From assembly GCF_963678635.1 (NCBI RefSeq), contig NC_087071.1, positions 868,001 to 932,000 on the forward strand: a stretch of 64,000 nt of DNA, written 5' to 3'. The position numbers were made by a program, and so were the translations under genes. The notes below the pieces were generated by a model. It was given only the letters and a program-made list of their open reading frames with translations. It ran no database searches and was not told where the DNA came from. Positions 30,105-43,260 of the stretch are shown here, piece by piece. Numbering within the stretch: position 1 is the stretch's first letter; the number at the start of each line of letters is the position of its first letter. The stretch comes from Symsagittifera roscoffensis. Taxonomy: Eukaryota > Xenacoelomorpha > Acoela > Convolutidae.

Positions 30105-31620
30105 ATGATTCGAAATGAAGATAATCTAGAAGATTCAATACTTCCTTTTTTAATATCTCTGTTAACTGAACCTCGAGGACAGATGCAATTTTGTCAAAAT
30201 TTAATCGCAAATTTATTTGGAAAAGGAAAAAGTCCATGCACAAAAGAATTTACCGATGTAAAAATGAAAAGACAACTTCTTGACCGCTATCTCAAAGGTA
30301 TATGTAGTCTCACATCACAATATGGAATCTACACAATAGAAATCAGATCAACAAGTGCATTTCATGACAGATATCTCATTCAAACTGATGATGTATATTG
30401 AATTTTCAAAGTTTTTACACAATACATCAAAAGCATACAATACCAAAACTCACAAAGATCAAACTTGATATTTACAAACGATGTATTCTCATTTTTCTAT
30501 AGCTATTCATCTATATTAGAATTGATTGAACCTCAAGGCGATTCACCTACTCAAACATCGCGACATACAATTTTACGACAGGAAATACGTATGTTTTTGA
30601 AATTTTTAAATGCAATCCAAAAAGACCTAAAACAATGAAACAACACAACATGGTAAACACGATTTACAAAAAATCTTCATAATCGTTTTTTTCGGTCACA
30701 ATATTGATCTTATTGAACAACCAAGAAAAAATTTTAGACCATAAAATACAGATGACGAAATTGTACTAGCAGAACAATCAGATTATATTTGGGACCCTGA
30801 ATGATCTCATGAACTAATTCTTAATAAAACAACAGATGTATCAAGTCAGGCAGTTAGCACTATCTCTATCAGTAAAGAATATATATGAGTATAACCACTT
30901 ACAGTTGACGCAACAACTTTATACTATAATCCGTTCTTCCCTGAAAGAACAGGAAAAAATAGTTTAAATTCTACATTTATAAATAATGATAACTTAAATG
31001 GAACAGTAAATCCTACACAAAAATACAAAAACTCCATCACTTTTTGCAAGCGAAGAAATTGTTGAAACAATAACAACAACAGAAGCACAACGAAGCTTTT
31101 CACCTACTCAACCCAATTTTACAACTCCAAAATTAAAAAACCCAACACTACAAAGAACAATCATACAATCTACAATAAAACCCTCTGTTGCAAAAAAATT
31201 TTCGCAAATGGTTTATCCAACGTTCCGACCAGAAACAAAATCATCATACAAAAAACAAACATCACATAAAAATAATTTTGCACAACAAAATTATAACTAT
31301 GTAAATGGACTAAAAACAACAAAACCTAAAACAAGTACTCAAAATTCCTTCTTTTCACAAAGTTAAAATATACCACAACCGACTTTAAACTTAGTAAACT
31401 TCCATGATCAACCACGATCCTCACAAGAACAAAGTGGAAATTACCCATTTTTGCAACAAAATAAACATAATACAAACAAATACCATACCAGAAATGAACC
31501 TCATTATTATGCACCAAATTGTTTTCCATCAGATGATGAAGAATACTATAATCAAAATCATCAGCGATTTTACTCAAGCCAATGACCTCGTTCTTAAAGT
31601 ATTGATCAACCGGATATTTT
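30105..31620 (+). pseudogene. N-terminal gag-like frame of the second element
   Basis: The ATG at 30105 opens 98 codons (MIRNEDNLEDSILPFLISLL). After a TGA at 30399-30401 the same frame continues about 80 codons to another TGA near 30637 (EIRMFLKFLNAIQKDLKQ). Beyond that it is broken more often. There is no known domain in this part. By position it is the amino end of Gag, ahead of the capsid-like segment. The intact family protein probably ran through these stops. Confidence 0.45.
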
Positions 31621-31899
31621 CAAACCATACACACGAAAAGAACAAATACGACAACCTAGAAAAAATCCAACATCTTACAACAATAATATTCAACAACAAA
31701 ATCCAGTTAACTCCCAATCACACCAACCAACTCAAATGCATAACGAAATTCCACTGCCATATTATTTACAACAACATGAAAAAACAAACTGCTGCCGACT
31801 TACAAGTTTTTCTCAAATTCCACATGCCGCAGAATCACTACAAATCACTGTAAATCCATACCTAATGGGTTGATCATCAATAATATCAAATAAATCACT

Positions 31900-32730
31900 T
31901 ATGGTATTCACAGGCACAGATCCTGAATACTTTGTAGAAGATTACCTAAATGCAGTCACAGCAAATTTAATTTGAAATATAGGACTTGAACAAATAAAAA
32001 CGCCACTTCATCAAAATTGGATACATAGACGCACAGCTTTAATCCAAACTTCACAAGGGCTTTCAGTTTTACCTATGGAAATAAAATCAAATTGGAAAAG
32101 TTTCACACAACAATCCTCAGAAATGTTTGATTCAGAAAAAAACAAACATCATCAAAGAGTTTTATGCAATTAAGTTTGTAGACTACCAAATGAAACAGTA
32201 AAACAATTTGCAGTAAGAATAGAAACACCAGTCAGAAAAGCAAGCTCACTCAATACTCATGACTATATAATACAAAGTTGAAGAAACCATATTATAATAA
32301 TGATGACTCTAACACCTCAATTGCAAAAATTAGCAACAAAAGAGAGCATCACACGCTTCCTCAATCCGAGAACCAGATTTAGACTTTAGAAAACTAGTAG
32401 ATAAACTAGAGCAAGCAGAAATCACTCTGAAATTAGAAGTAACGGAAAACTTGAGGTTATAATATGTAAACAACATCCAAACTACTGCTTCACAGATAAA
32501 CAATTTCAATGACTCTGATAGAGATTTATCCACAAAAATCACTAAAATTTCGAACATTTACGAGAAAAACCCAAATATTCAAGACAAACCATCATTCAAA
32601 AAAAGATGTAATTATTGTCGACTATAGGGACACAGCATTGCTGAATGCAGACAAAAACAACAAGATAACCAAAATAAACCACAAAAATATAGAGAAGCCA
32701 ACAAATCATTTCAACAATGCATGAAAAAAG
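31900..32730 (+). pseudogene. Capsid-like and nucleocapsid Gag segment, copy A
   Basis: A frame reading FTGTDPEYFVEDYLNAV is followed by helical segments and, at 32607-32648, a CCHC zinc knuckle C-N-Y-C-x4-H-x4-C in which the sixth codon is TAG. The knuckle would bind the element's RNA. Frameshifts lie between the capsid and the knuckle. A basic Lys/Asn/Gln-rich tail follows (32640-33010). Confidence 0.65.
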
Positions 32731-33377
32731 ATCAAAATTTACCCAATAAAAACATTCATATTAAAAATAGCTCAGGGAAACTACTTTCGAATATTTCCAA
32801 TTACTCTAGACAACAATCAGCTTATAAGACAAATTATAGAGGACAATCGCCATTCCAAAAAATTCACGAAATTTTTCACAAAACAGATATAGTCGATCAA
32901 ACTGTCGAAATAGTTAAAATCGAAATAACTATTCAAGATCAAATTCAAACCAACCTGAATTTTCGTTTGATGCCAGTTCCCGTTCTAGAAAGAGAAATTA
33001 TTAAATAAATTGGTCTTGAAACGTTTCATACAATCGACATAGAAATTATTCTATCGATAGGAATAGAAACTATTCAAACAATCAAAACCCAGATATCACA
33101 AATATCGATCACGCAATTAATCTGAGAACAGATCAAAATACAACAATTATCAAAATAGCTCACGCGATAATTCACAGAACAGAAATTCAAGCTATAACAA
33201 CAGACAAAAAACTACTCTCAATCACCATATAGGAATAACACACGTTATCAAAATTCACAACAAAATTATAAGGTTAGTATAACTAAACATCAAAGGCAAA
33301 TAAATCAGGTACAATCAACTGAGGAAACTCAAAAACAACCAGACACCCGTGGTATTGACAATAAGGAAAGCACAAAA

Positions 33378-33840
33378 ATGCAATTGAACCACATCAGTTG
33401 CAAATCCACAGATAGCGAGAATGATACAGAAAACACAATTTCAATTAACGTGATAAATGTTGAAAATGACTATGAGACTATTATGTGCGAACCACAATTA
33501 TATTCTCACATCTATCAAAACCATGATCATTTTCTTTCAAATTATTATACAAGACCTATATCCAAAAACACAACAAATGAAAAAAATACAAAAATAATAC
33601 AAAAAATAATAGAAGAAAAACCCATAGAATTCTCAAGCACAAATAACATTTATCAAAACAAACCTAAAGAACCACAGGTACAAAAAGAAAAAAATATGGA
33701 CAATCCCACTTCTTTTAGAAAGTCCAAAATCTGAACAATTACAAACACCAGACCTTGAAATAGATTCTTTTAATCGATTCCGGAGCAGAGTCAAATATTA
33801 TCAACATTCCAACTAAGATCAACCTTAACAAATTATGGAA
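33378..33840 (+). pseudogene. Gag-Pol linker and aspartic protease, copy A
   Basis: A 118-codon Asn/Thr/Lys-rich linker ORF (33378-33734) is followed, one frame over, by LLIDSGAESNIINIPT starting about 33767. This contains the retropepsin active-site DSGA. A frameshift near 33768 and a stop soon after show it is dead. Confidence 0.65.
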
Positions 33841-34559
33841 AATCCAACTTCTCCTTGTTCCCACTCGAACAATGGAAAAAAAAACAATTTCTTGAGCAAA
33901 CCATTTAAAAAAATCTTCCTTATCATTGATATAATACATAATTTTATTGGAATACCATTTATTACTATTTCAAAAATAACTGAATTTTACCCCATATAAA
34001 ATCAGGATCGGAAACACCTGAAACCACTATCAGGAAATGTGTATAACTTCTCAAACGAATAAGTTCATCAATATGATAAAGAACAAAGTAAACAATATCT
34101 TTTTTTGTCTGACCTTGAATTCAAACTAATTCATAATTTTTTGCGAGTAACAATTTCATCTATCAAACACATGAAAGACTCAATTCCGATATGATTTCTT
34201 AACACATCTATAACAATTCTCCATCGAAAATAACCCTACATCTAGGATTCTTAGGTTATTGTGAAACTAACGCAACAATTTCTCTCACAAATGAAATAGC
34301 GTATAGAGTAAAGAATGTTTTAAAACTATTAGATATAAATCAATCAACAATTCTTGAGAAAGTATTGTCAATTAACAATATTTTAAGCAATGAAAACGAA
34401 ATACAGACTGTTTTACAAAAACACCCTATTTTAAACCAACAATTCAATTATCAAAATACACGCAAGAACAACAAAATTTCCTAACAATGTTTAATTTTTA
34501 ACACTCTCAGATAACACAAGAAGAATTCAAACAATTAGCTAACTTATTATTAAAATACC

Positions 34560-36134
34560 CAAAATCTTACGCAATATCTAATTTGATGTTGGAAAAGTAA
34601 ATTTACCATTATATTTACCTCTAAAGTCTGATGCAATTTTCGAAAAACAACGAGCAAGTAAAGTCCCAACTCAATTGCAAGACAAAGTAAACCGATTACT
34701 TGAAGTATTAGAGCAAAATGAAATCATTTTTGCAGTAAATAAAGAAATACAGCCGAAAAGTAACACATTCGTAAGCCACGTTATCATCTTAGCAAAAGGA
34801 GAATCATTAAAACAATTAGTTCTAGATGCAAGATACCTCAATTCACTGAATGATGAATCTAAATGTCATTGGCCTATCGAACCAATCCAAATAATTCTCA
34901 CAAAATTAAATGGTAAGCACTTCGCAACAGTAGATATGAATAGTGCATAATTTCAAATGCCGCTAAATGAACAATCAGATGATTAACACAATTCGTTATT
35001 GGAAATCAACAATACAAATTCAACAGATTATTCTATGGAATTTCCATAGAACCAGCAGCAATTTCAGCATTTATGAGTAAAATTTTCAGAGCAATATTAC
35101 TCAAAAAAATGCAATCACATATTTAGACGAATTTTTTTTGCAATCAAAAACAAAAAAGATGAAATGTTTATTGTCTTAGAAAAATATCATCAAATATTAC
35201 TACAAGAAAATATGAAAGCAGCTCCAGATAAATCACACTTTTTTTAACACGAGTAAAACTCTTTGGACATATTATAGAATGAAACACTATAACTCCGTTA
35301 AAATTTCGCAGAGATGCAATCCAAATACTCCAACCACGCTCAAATAAGAAGAAAATACAAGAATTTCTTGGAATGTTAAACTTTTTAAGTAGATACGTAA
35401 ACAAAGTGCAGTTATACTTAAAACCAATTTACAACATCCTTAGGCAGCAGAATATTTTTGAATGGACAGCAGAACACCAGAAACGATTCGAAGAAATAAA
35501 AAATATTCTCTATGAACAGTTATCAAACACTATTCCAGATGCCGACCAGTCTTTTTATGCCATGTGCGACGCCTCAAATTTTGGCATCGGCGCAACATTA
35601 CTACAACCTCACAATGGAACGAATAAAATGAACCTATTTTCGGCAAACTCTAGGCTATTCCCACATGCTGAACTAAGACTCTCTACTCTTATGACAGAAT
35701 GCACAGCTATAATATATACACTTACAGAGTATGAATTTTTAAGACTTGGATGTAAACCAATAATTTTTCTCTTTACACAAAAATCAAACCCAAACCATAG
35801 AGTTTATAGATTTCAACTATTTTTAATGAAATTTTCAAACTTACATATAGTTTGGACAGCAGGAAAGAACCTCGCACTACCCAATAATCTCAGTAGAAAT
35901 AAACGAGTTGAATTGTTAACAATAAAAACAACAGTTGAAATATCACAAAATATAAAGTTTTTCATTGCAAAAGATGTAACATCAGCAAGATTACAATGCA
36001 AATATGCAGTAAAAACTGACATAGATCAATCACAAACAAATAATCTACAACATTGTACGAAGTGGATTTACTATCATTACGAAGTGGATTTACTAGGAAA
36101 TTCTACAATCAAACCGATACCTTACTCTTCGTGA
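34560..36134 (+). pseudogene. Reverse transcriptase and RNase H, copy A
   Basis: The RT frame at 34675-34950 reads VLEQNEIIFAVNKEIQPKS, QLVLDARYLNSL and HFATVDMNSA (first catalytic Asp in TVDM). A lost base at about 34981 shifts the frame. The catalytic loop near 35124 reads TYLDEFF, so the second Asp is gone. An open 253-codon frame (35373-36134) then carries the connection (MLNFLSRYVN) and RNase H: YAMCDASNFGIGATL, ELRLSTLMTECTAIIYTL and the end LALPNNLSRN. The RNase H fold lacks obvious disruptions. Confidence 0.85.
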
Positions 36135-36569
36135 ATAACAAACAAGACACAGCAAAAACAAGTCAAACAAAAATTATATGAAAAAGATCTATCGCCTTTA
36201 ATAGAAAAAGAAAATCTCACTGATAATATAAATTTATCAGGCCCACAAAACAAAGATTCAAAATATACAATCAACCATGTTTTTAATCCTCATGACATCC
36301 TCATGACACTCTCATGACACATGAAACGAACAAATACGACAACTTAGAAACAATCCAACATCTTACAAAACAATTTTCAACAACAAAATCCGGGTTAACA
36401 CACAATCATACCAACCAACTCAAATGCATAACGAAATTCCACTGCCATAATATTTACAACAACATGAAAAAACAAACTGCCGACCTACAAGTTTTTCTCA
36501 AATGACACATGCCGCAGAATCATTATAAATGACTGTGAATCCATACCTAACGGGTTGATCATCAATAAT

Positions 36570-37390
36570 ATCAAATAAATCACAAATGGAATTCATAGGC
36601 ACAGATCCTGAATACTTTGTATAAGATTATTTAAATGCAGTCACAACAAATTTAATTTGAAATTTAGGACCTGAACTAGTAAAAACGTCACTTCATCAAC
36701 ATTGGAAACATAGACGCACAGCTGTAATCCAAACTACACTATGGTTTTCAGTTTTACCTATGGAAAAAAAATCAATTGGAAATGTTTGATTCAGAAAAAA
36801 ACGAACAACATCAAAGAGTTTTATGCAATGAAGTTCGTAGACTACCAAAAGAAACAATAAAACAATTTGCAGTAAGAATAGAAACACCAGTCCAAAAATC
36901 ATGCTCACTTAATACTCATGACTATATAATACAAAGATGACGATACTATATAATACTAATGATGACTCTAACACATCAGTTGCAAAATTTAGCAACAGAA
37001 GAGAGCATCACACGCTTCCTCAATCCGAGAACCAGATTTAGACTTAAGAAAACAAGTAGATAAACTAGAGCAAGGAAAAATCACTCTGAAATTAGAAGAA
37101 ACGGAAAACTTGAGGTTATAATATGTGAACAACATCCAAACTACTGCTTCACAGATAAACAATTTCAATGACTCTGATAGAGATTTATCCACAAAAATCA
37201 CTAAAACTTCGAACCTTTACGAGAAAAACCCAAATATTCAAGACAAACCAACATTCAAAAAATGGTGTAATTATTGTCGAATATAGGGACACAGCATTGC
37301 TGAATGCAGACAAAAACAACAAGATAGCCAAAAAAAACCACAAAAATAAAGAGAAGCCAACAAATCATTTCATCAATGCATGAAGAAAGA
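36570..37390 (+). pseudogene. Capsid-like and nucleocapsid Gag segment, copy B
   Basis: Same order as copy A. The zinc knuckle lies at 37266-37307 and again contains TAG as its sixth codon, so this stop predates the duplication. A short deletion removes part of the capsid near 36776. Confidence 0.65.
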
Positions 37391-38036
37391 TCAAAACTTA
37401 CCCAATAAAAACATTCATAGTAAAAATAGTTCAGGGAAACTACTTTCGAATATTTCCAATTACTCTAGACAACAATCACCTTATATTACAAATTATAGAG
37501 GACGATCGCCATACCAAAAAAAATCACGAAATAAATCACAAAACAGATATAGTCGATCATATTGAAATAACTAAAATCGAAATAACTATTCAAGATCAAA
37601 TTCAAACCAACCCGAATTTTCGTTTGATGCCAGTTCTCGTTCTAGAAAAAGAAATTATTAAAATAATCGGTCTTCAAACTTTTCATAGAATCGACATAGA
37701 AATTATTCTAACGATAGGAATAGAAACTATTCAAACAATCAAAACCCTAGATATCAAACTAATCGATCACGCAAATATTCTAACAACAGATCAAAATACA
37801 ACAATTATCAAAATAGCTCACGCGATAATTCACAGAACAGAAGTTCAAGCTATAACAACAGACAAAAAAACTACTCTCAATCACCATATAGGAATAACAC
37901 ACGTAATCAAAGTTCACAACAAAATTATAGGGTTAGTACAACTAAACATCAAAGGCAAATAAATCAGGTACAATCAACTAAGGAAACTCAAAAACAACCA
38001 GACACCCGTGGTATTGACAATAAGGAAAGCACAAAA

Positions 38037-38500
38037 ATGCAATTAAACCACATCACTTGCAAATCCACAGTTAGCGAAATTGATACAGAAAACACAATTT
38101 CAATTAACGTGATAAATGTTGAAAATGACTATGAGACTAATTTATGCGAACCACGATATATTCTCACATCTATCAAAACCATGATCATTTTCTTTCAAAT
38201 TATTATACAAGACCTATATCCAAAAATACAACAAATGAAAAAAACACAAAAAAAAGTACTAAAAAACAATAGAAGAAAAACCCATAGAATTCTCAAGCAC
38301 AAATAACATTTATCAAAACAAACCTAACGAACTACAGGTACAAAAAGAAAAAATATGGACAACCCCACTTCTTTTAGAAAGTCCAAAATCTGAACAATTA
38401 CAAACACCAGACCTTGAAATAGATTCTTTTAATCGATTCCGGAGCAGAATCAAATATTATCAACATTCCAACTAGGATCAACCTTAACAAATTATGGAAA
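38037..38500 (+). pseudogene. Gag-Pol linker and aspartic protease, copy B
   Basis: Linker ORF 38037-38306 matches the copy A linker and then shifts frame. The DSGA active site is again present, with ATC-GAT-TCC-GGA-GCA starting at 38432. Confidence 0.62.
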
Positions 38501-39169
38501 ATCCAACTTCTCCTTGTTCCCACTCGAACAATGGAACAAAACAATTTCATGAGCAAACCATTTAAAAAAATCTTCCACATCATTGATATAAAACATAATT
38601 TTATTGGAATACCATTTATTACTATTTCAATAAATAAATAAACAACCACAATTGTTCACTGAATTTTACCCCATATACAATCAGGATCGGAATCACTTGA
38701 AACCACTATCAGGAAATGTGTATAACTTCTCAATCGAATAAGTTCATCAATATAATAAAGAACAAAGTAAACAACATCTCTTTTTGTCTTACACATCTAT
38801 AACAAATCTCCATAAAAATTAACCCTATATCTAGGATTCTTAGGTTATTGTGAAACTAACGCAACATTTTCTCTCACAAATGAAATAGCGTATAGAGTAA
38901 ATAATGTTTTACAACTATTAGATATATCAATCAACAATTCTTGAGAAAAAATTGTCAATTAACAATATTTTAGGCAATGAAAACGAAATACAGATTGTTT
39001 TACAAAAACACCCTTTTTTAAACCAACATTTCAAATATCAAAATACACGCAAGAACAACAAAAATTCCTAACAATGTTTAATTTTTAACACTCTCAGATA
39101 ACACAAGAAGAATTCAAACAATTAGCTAACTTATTATTAAAATACCCAAAAGTTTACGCAATATCTAAA

Positions 39170-40700
39170 TTTGATGTTGGAAAACAAATTCATCATTAAA
39201 TTTACCTCTAAATTCTGATGCATTTTTCAAAAAACAACAAGCAAGTAAAGTCTCAATTCAATTGCAAGACAAAGTAAACCAATTACTTGAAGTATTAGAA
39301 CAAAATGAAATCATTTTCGCAGTAAAAAAAGAAATACAGCCAAAAGGTACATATTCGTAAGCCCCGTTATCATATTAGCAAAAGGAAAGTCATTAAAACA
39401 ATTAGTTTTAGATGCAAGATACCTCAATTCACTAATTGATGAATCTAAATGTCATTGGCCTATTGAACTAACCCAAGTATATCTCGCAAAAACAAATGGT
39501 AAACACTTCATAACAGTAGATATGAGTAGTGCATATTTTCAAATGCCGCTAATTGAACAATCAGACGATTAACACAATTCGTTATTGGAAATCAACAATA
39601 CGAATTCAACAGATTATTCTATGGAATTTCCATAGAACCAGCAGCATTTTCAGCATTTATGAGTAAAGTTTTCAGAGCAATATTACTCAATAAAAATGCA
39701 ATCACATATTTAGACGATGTTTTTATGCAATCACAAACAAAACACGTAATGTTTATTGTCTTAGAAAAATATCATCAAATATTACAACAAGATAACATGA
39801 AAGCAGCTCCAGATAAATCACACTTTTTTTTATAACACGAGTAAGACTCCTTGGACATATTATAGAATCAAACACTATAACTCCGTTAAAATGTCGCAGA
39901 GATGCAATCCAAAAACTCCAAACACGTTCAAATAAGAAGAAAATACAAGAATTTTTTGTAATGTTAAACTTCTAAAGTAAGCACGTAAACAAAGTGCAGT
40001 TATCTTTAAGACCAATTTAGAACATCCTTAGACAGCAGAATAATTTTGAATGGACAGCAGAACACCTTAAACGATTCGAAGAAATAAAAAGTATTCTCAA
40101 TGAACAGTTGTCAAACACTGTTCCAGATGCCGACCAACCTTTTTATGCCATGTGCGACGCCTCAAATTTTGGCATTGGCGCAGCATTACTACAATCTCAC
40201 AATGGAACGAGTAAAATGAACATAATTTCCGCAAAATCTAGGCTATTAACACAAGCTGAACTAAGACTCTCTACTCTTATGACAGAATGCACAGCTATAG
40301 TATATACACTTACAGAATATGAATTTTTAAAACTTGGATCTAAACCATTAAATTTTCTCTTTACACAAAAATTAAACCCAAAGAGTAGAGTTTCTAGATT
40401 TCAACTATTTTTAATGAAATTTCCAAACTTACATATATTTTGGACAGCAGGAAAGCACCTCGCACTACCCAATACTCTCAGTAGAAATACACCACCTGAG
40501 TTGTTAACAAATATCACAAAATATAAAAAGATGTAACATCAGCAAGATTACAATGCAAATATGCAGTAAAAACTGACATAGATCAATCATAAATAAATAA
40601 TCTACAACATTTTACACTATATCTTGATTGTCAAAACAATCATTACAAAGTGGATTTATTAGGAAATTCTACTATCAAACCGAGACCATACTCTTCGTGA
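39170..40700 (+). pseudogene. Reverse transcriptase and RNase H, copy B
   Basis: RT motifs repeat those of copy A: QLVLDARYLNSL, then a VDMSSAYFQMPL strand, with the same missing base after QSDD (about 39568). The catalytic loop TYLDDVFMQ near 39707 is intact. An open 142-codon frame (40108-40536) has YAMCDASNFGIGAAL, a Glu-containing ELRLSTLMTECTAIVYTL block and LALPNTLSRN, the RNase H signature. Confidence 0.85.
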
Positions 40701-40870
40701 ACAAAAAACAAGACACAACAAAAACAAGTCAAATTAAAATTATACGAAAAAGATCTATCGCCTTTAATAGAACCAAAAAAACTCACTGATAAAATAAATC
40801 TATCAGGCCCACGAAATAATGATTCAAAATTTACGTTAAACTATGTTTTTAATCTTCATGACATTCTATA

Positions 40871-42370
40871 TACAAAACCTCTATCAAAAGATGAAATTGA
40901 AAATAATTTCCTCCCAATAATAGAAAAAAACAGTCGAACTGTTACAAAAACATCACAACTTTAACCCAGTCATAAGACAATTAAAACAAATGTAAAACCA
41001 AGCCACTTAAAGCAGATACCACTATACTAGGAAACAAAAATCTTCTTAGATATTTCAGAAAAATTAACAACATCTCTAGCAATGAAAACACAGATATTCT
41101 AGAATACCAAACACCTGATATCAAAGTACCCTGCTTCCCTTTAAGTATGATACTTTTAGTTTTTCATACCTCTCTCCTTTACACACTAAAGGACACTCAG
41201 GAGCAGAAAAAACATTTTCAAATTTTATATGAAATTTCGATTTCCCAAATGCACCAAACTGGATAAAAGTATTATGCAACGATTGCATACCATGTCAAAT
41301 AAACAAACTACACCCAAACCAAAAACAAATCGCAGAAAAACAAGATTTTAAAGGTCAAAGATTATATTTTAACCACAGAATTTCTTTCGATATAAAAGGA
41401 CCAACATCAACATCCTCAGAAGGAAACACATATATAATGGTCATAGTTGATGCATTCACACACTACGTAGGACTTAATCCAGTACCTCATTGTCATGTTT
41501 ATTATGCATATACAACACTTTATGAAGACTGGATAACAAAATTTGGATAACCCGAAATCTTTGTTACAGATAATGGCACTGATTTTAAAAACAACGAAAC
41601 TATCAGACTATGCCACTTATATAACACTAAACACAAATCACGTACGACTCACGCACATGGACTATTGTTTTAGTCGAAGGCATGAACCGTTCACTACAAG
41701 AATATCTTTGGTGTATCATTAACGGAAATGACACACGATATACTGAATAGTCAACAGATGTAAGACCATTCCCACTATCTTATAATTCACAAATCACAAC
41801 AACCTTAGGACTATCACCCTCTGAAATATTTTTCAACCAAAACCACGAAAACCGATATGTTCACAGCAAATTGTTCAAAAAATGCACAAGGCTATTGCCA
41901 ATCACCTAAAGAATCAATATGTTACTATCTACCACTACATACCCTCGATGAAGATTATTTTCATCATCCAAAATTTTCAATATTAGCTTATCGAATGGAT
42001 AAACTAATCGAATGGATAACACACATCGAATGGATTTTAAACAGAGGCAAAAGGCACAACGAGTTTTATCAGAAATTAACAAAAAATTTTACAAAGACAA
42101 AATAATAATTTCCAAATAAATTCTCGATTTACCCTAGCTACAAATTTAAAAATAGGAACATACGTTTTCTTTCCAAATTTTACAACACACAAACGAACTT
42201 CTAAAAATTTACAACCACTCCGAAAAGGACCATATCAAATAATTGATAAACCCACTGATGTAACATTAAACTTACAGACCTAAAAAAAATCGTTCAACAC
42301 CGAAATAATCTTTTACCTTTTTACCCGAAAGAGTACGCCTTGCGAGAACTTACTCAATTATAGTCTTCCA
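40871..42370 (+). pseudogene. Integrase of the second element
   Basis: The zinc-binding part reads KGHSGAEKTFSNF and later CNDCIPCQ near 41276. The core has RISFDIKGPTSTSSEGNTY (first Asp, about 41378) and FVTDNGTDFK (second Asp, about 41560). The segment with the catalytic Glu is frame-broken near 41660. The C-terminal tail at about 42210-42260 reads QPLRKGPYQIIDKPTDV, the GPY module of gypsy integrases. An ORF at 41857-42105 is the post-core region. Only one copy exists, just after the duplicated block. Confidence 0.82.
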
Positions 42371-43260
42371 CAGGACATAAATTTTTTGAAAATAACTCAG
42401 AACACAAACAAAATCAAAGCACTGATATGAACCCCATCCAAAAACAATTAGATAAAAGGACGAAGAACTTCCCAAACATTTATTAAAAAGCGTAGACAAC
42501 AAAAGATACCTCAAACAGAAAGAAAAAATCGAAAAATAGAAGAAAAAATTGTACCACAAGATCAAAAAGAAAACTTTCTACATAGACAATCATCGGGATT
42601 TAGCCTAAAGGACGAATATCTCTGAGATAACCGCAATCATCCAATAAATAACAACAAAACCATGAAAACACTCAAGAGCCCTCCAAATATTCCCTTCTCA
42701 AAAATTGCCAAAATCTAACCCACTTGTCAAAAAATCATTAAATATTCCGACCACACTTGAATTTAGCCTCAAAAAAAAATAATTCGAGGAAGAAATCATT
42801 CCTTCAAATACATCTTTCTCAAACAGTTAACAAGTTCGATAGTATACTTTCAAACATTTTTTCAATTCTTTCCAATTTTTTCAATTCTTGTATAATTTTC
42901 ATCTCTGACATTTTCGAATTATTCAGTCTCACCCTGATATTTTTTTGCTTCTTTTTTACCGTTTTTCAATCTAGACCAAATCTACGTTAATTTTCCGAAA
43001 TCGTTGACCACCTCCTCAGGTACGATATTTCAATTATCTATCTAAATGTTCCAACATCTATTCAGAAGAACAGAAGTTTTCTTCTTTTCATAAAACTTCT
43101 CACATTTTCGACATCCCTCATAATGACAATGTGCAAATGTATAAAAAAGCTATCGTAACTTTCGCATTAGCAACGATACTTTTAATTCTTTTCATCGAAG
43201 AATATTACAATAAAAATAAAATTTCTTCGTAATTAAAAATTCTCAAAATTTTTCCAAAAT
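42371..43260 (+). other. Unassigned region after integrase
   Basis: Lys/Gln-rich coding-like sequence (KKRRQQKIPQTERKNRKIEE near 42485) grades into AT-rich sequence. A 77-codon ORF at 42757-42990 is very hydrophobic at its end (FELFSLTLIFFCFFFTVF). It could be a signal/anchor of the env-like gene or chance in AT-rich DNA. Confidence 0.35.

Larger units (their letters stand above)
31630..36310 (+). repeat. Duplicated gag-pol block, copy A
   Basis: Sequence from about 31630 to 36290 is repeated in direct tandem from about 36318 to 40870 with high identity by eye. It covers the capsid-like end of Gag, the zinc knuckle, protease, RT and RNase H. The junction, around 36286-36320, shows repeated CATGACA words. 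Copies share some inactivating changes and differ in others. Confidence 0.9.
36311..40870 (+). repeat. Duplicated gag-pol block, copy B
   Basis: Second tandem copy. Relative to copy A it has small deletions, about 25 bp near 36776 and about 85 bp near 38795, and independent stops. It keeps YLDD in RT where copy A has YLDE. Confidence 0.9.
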
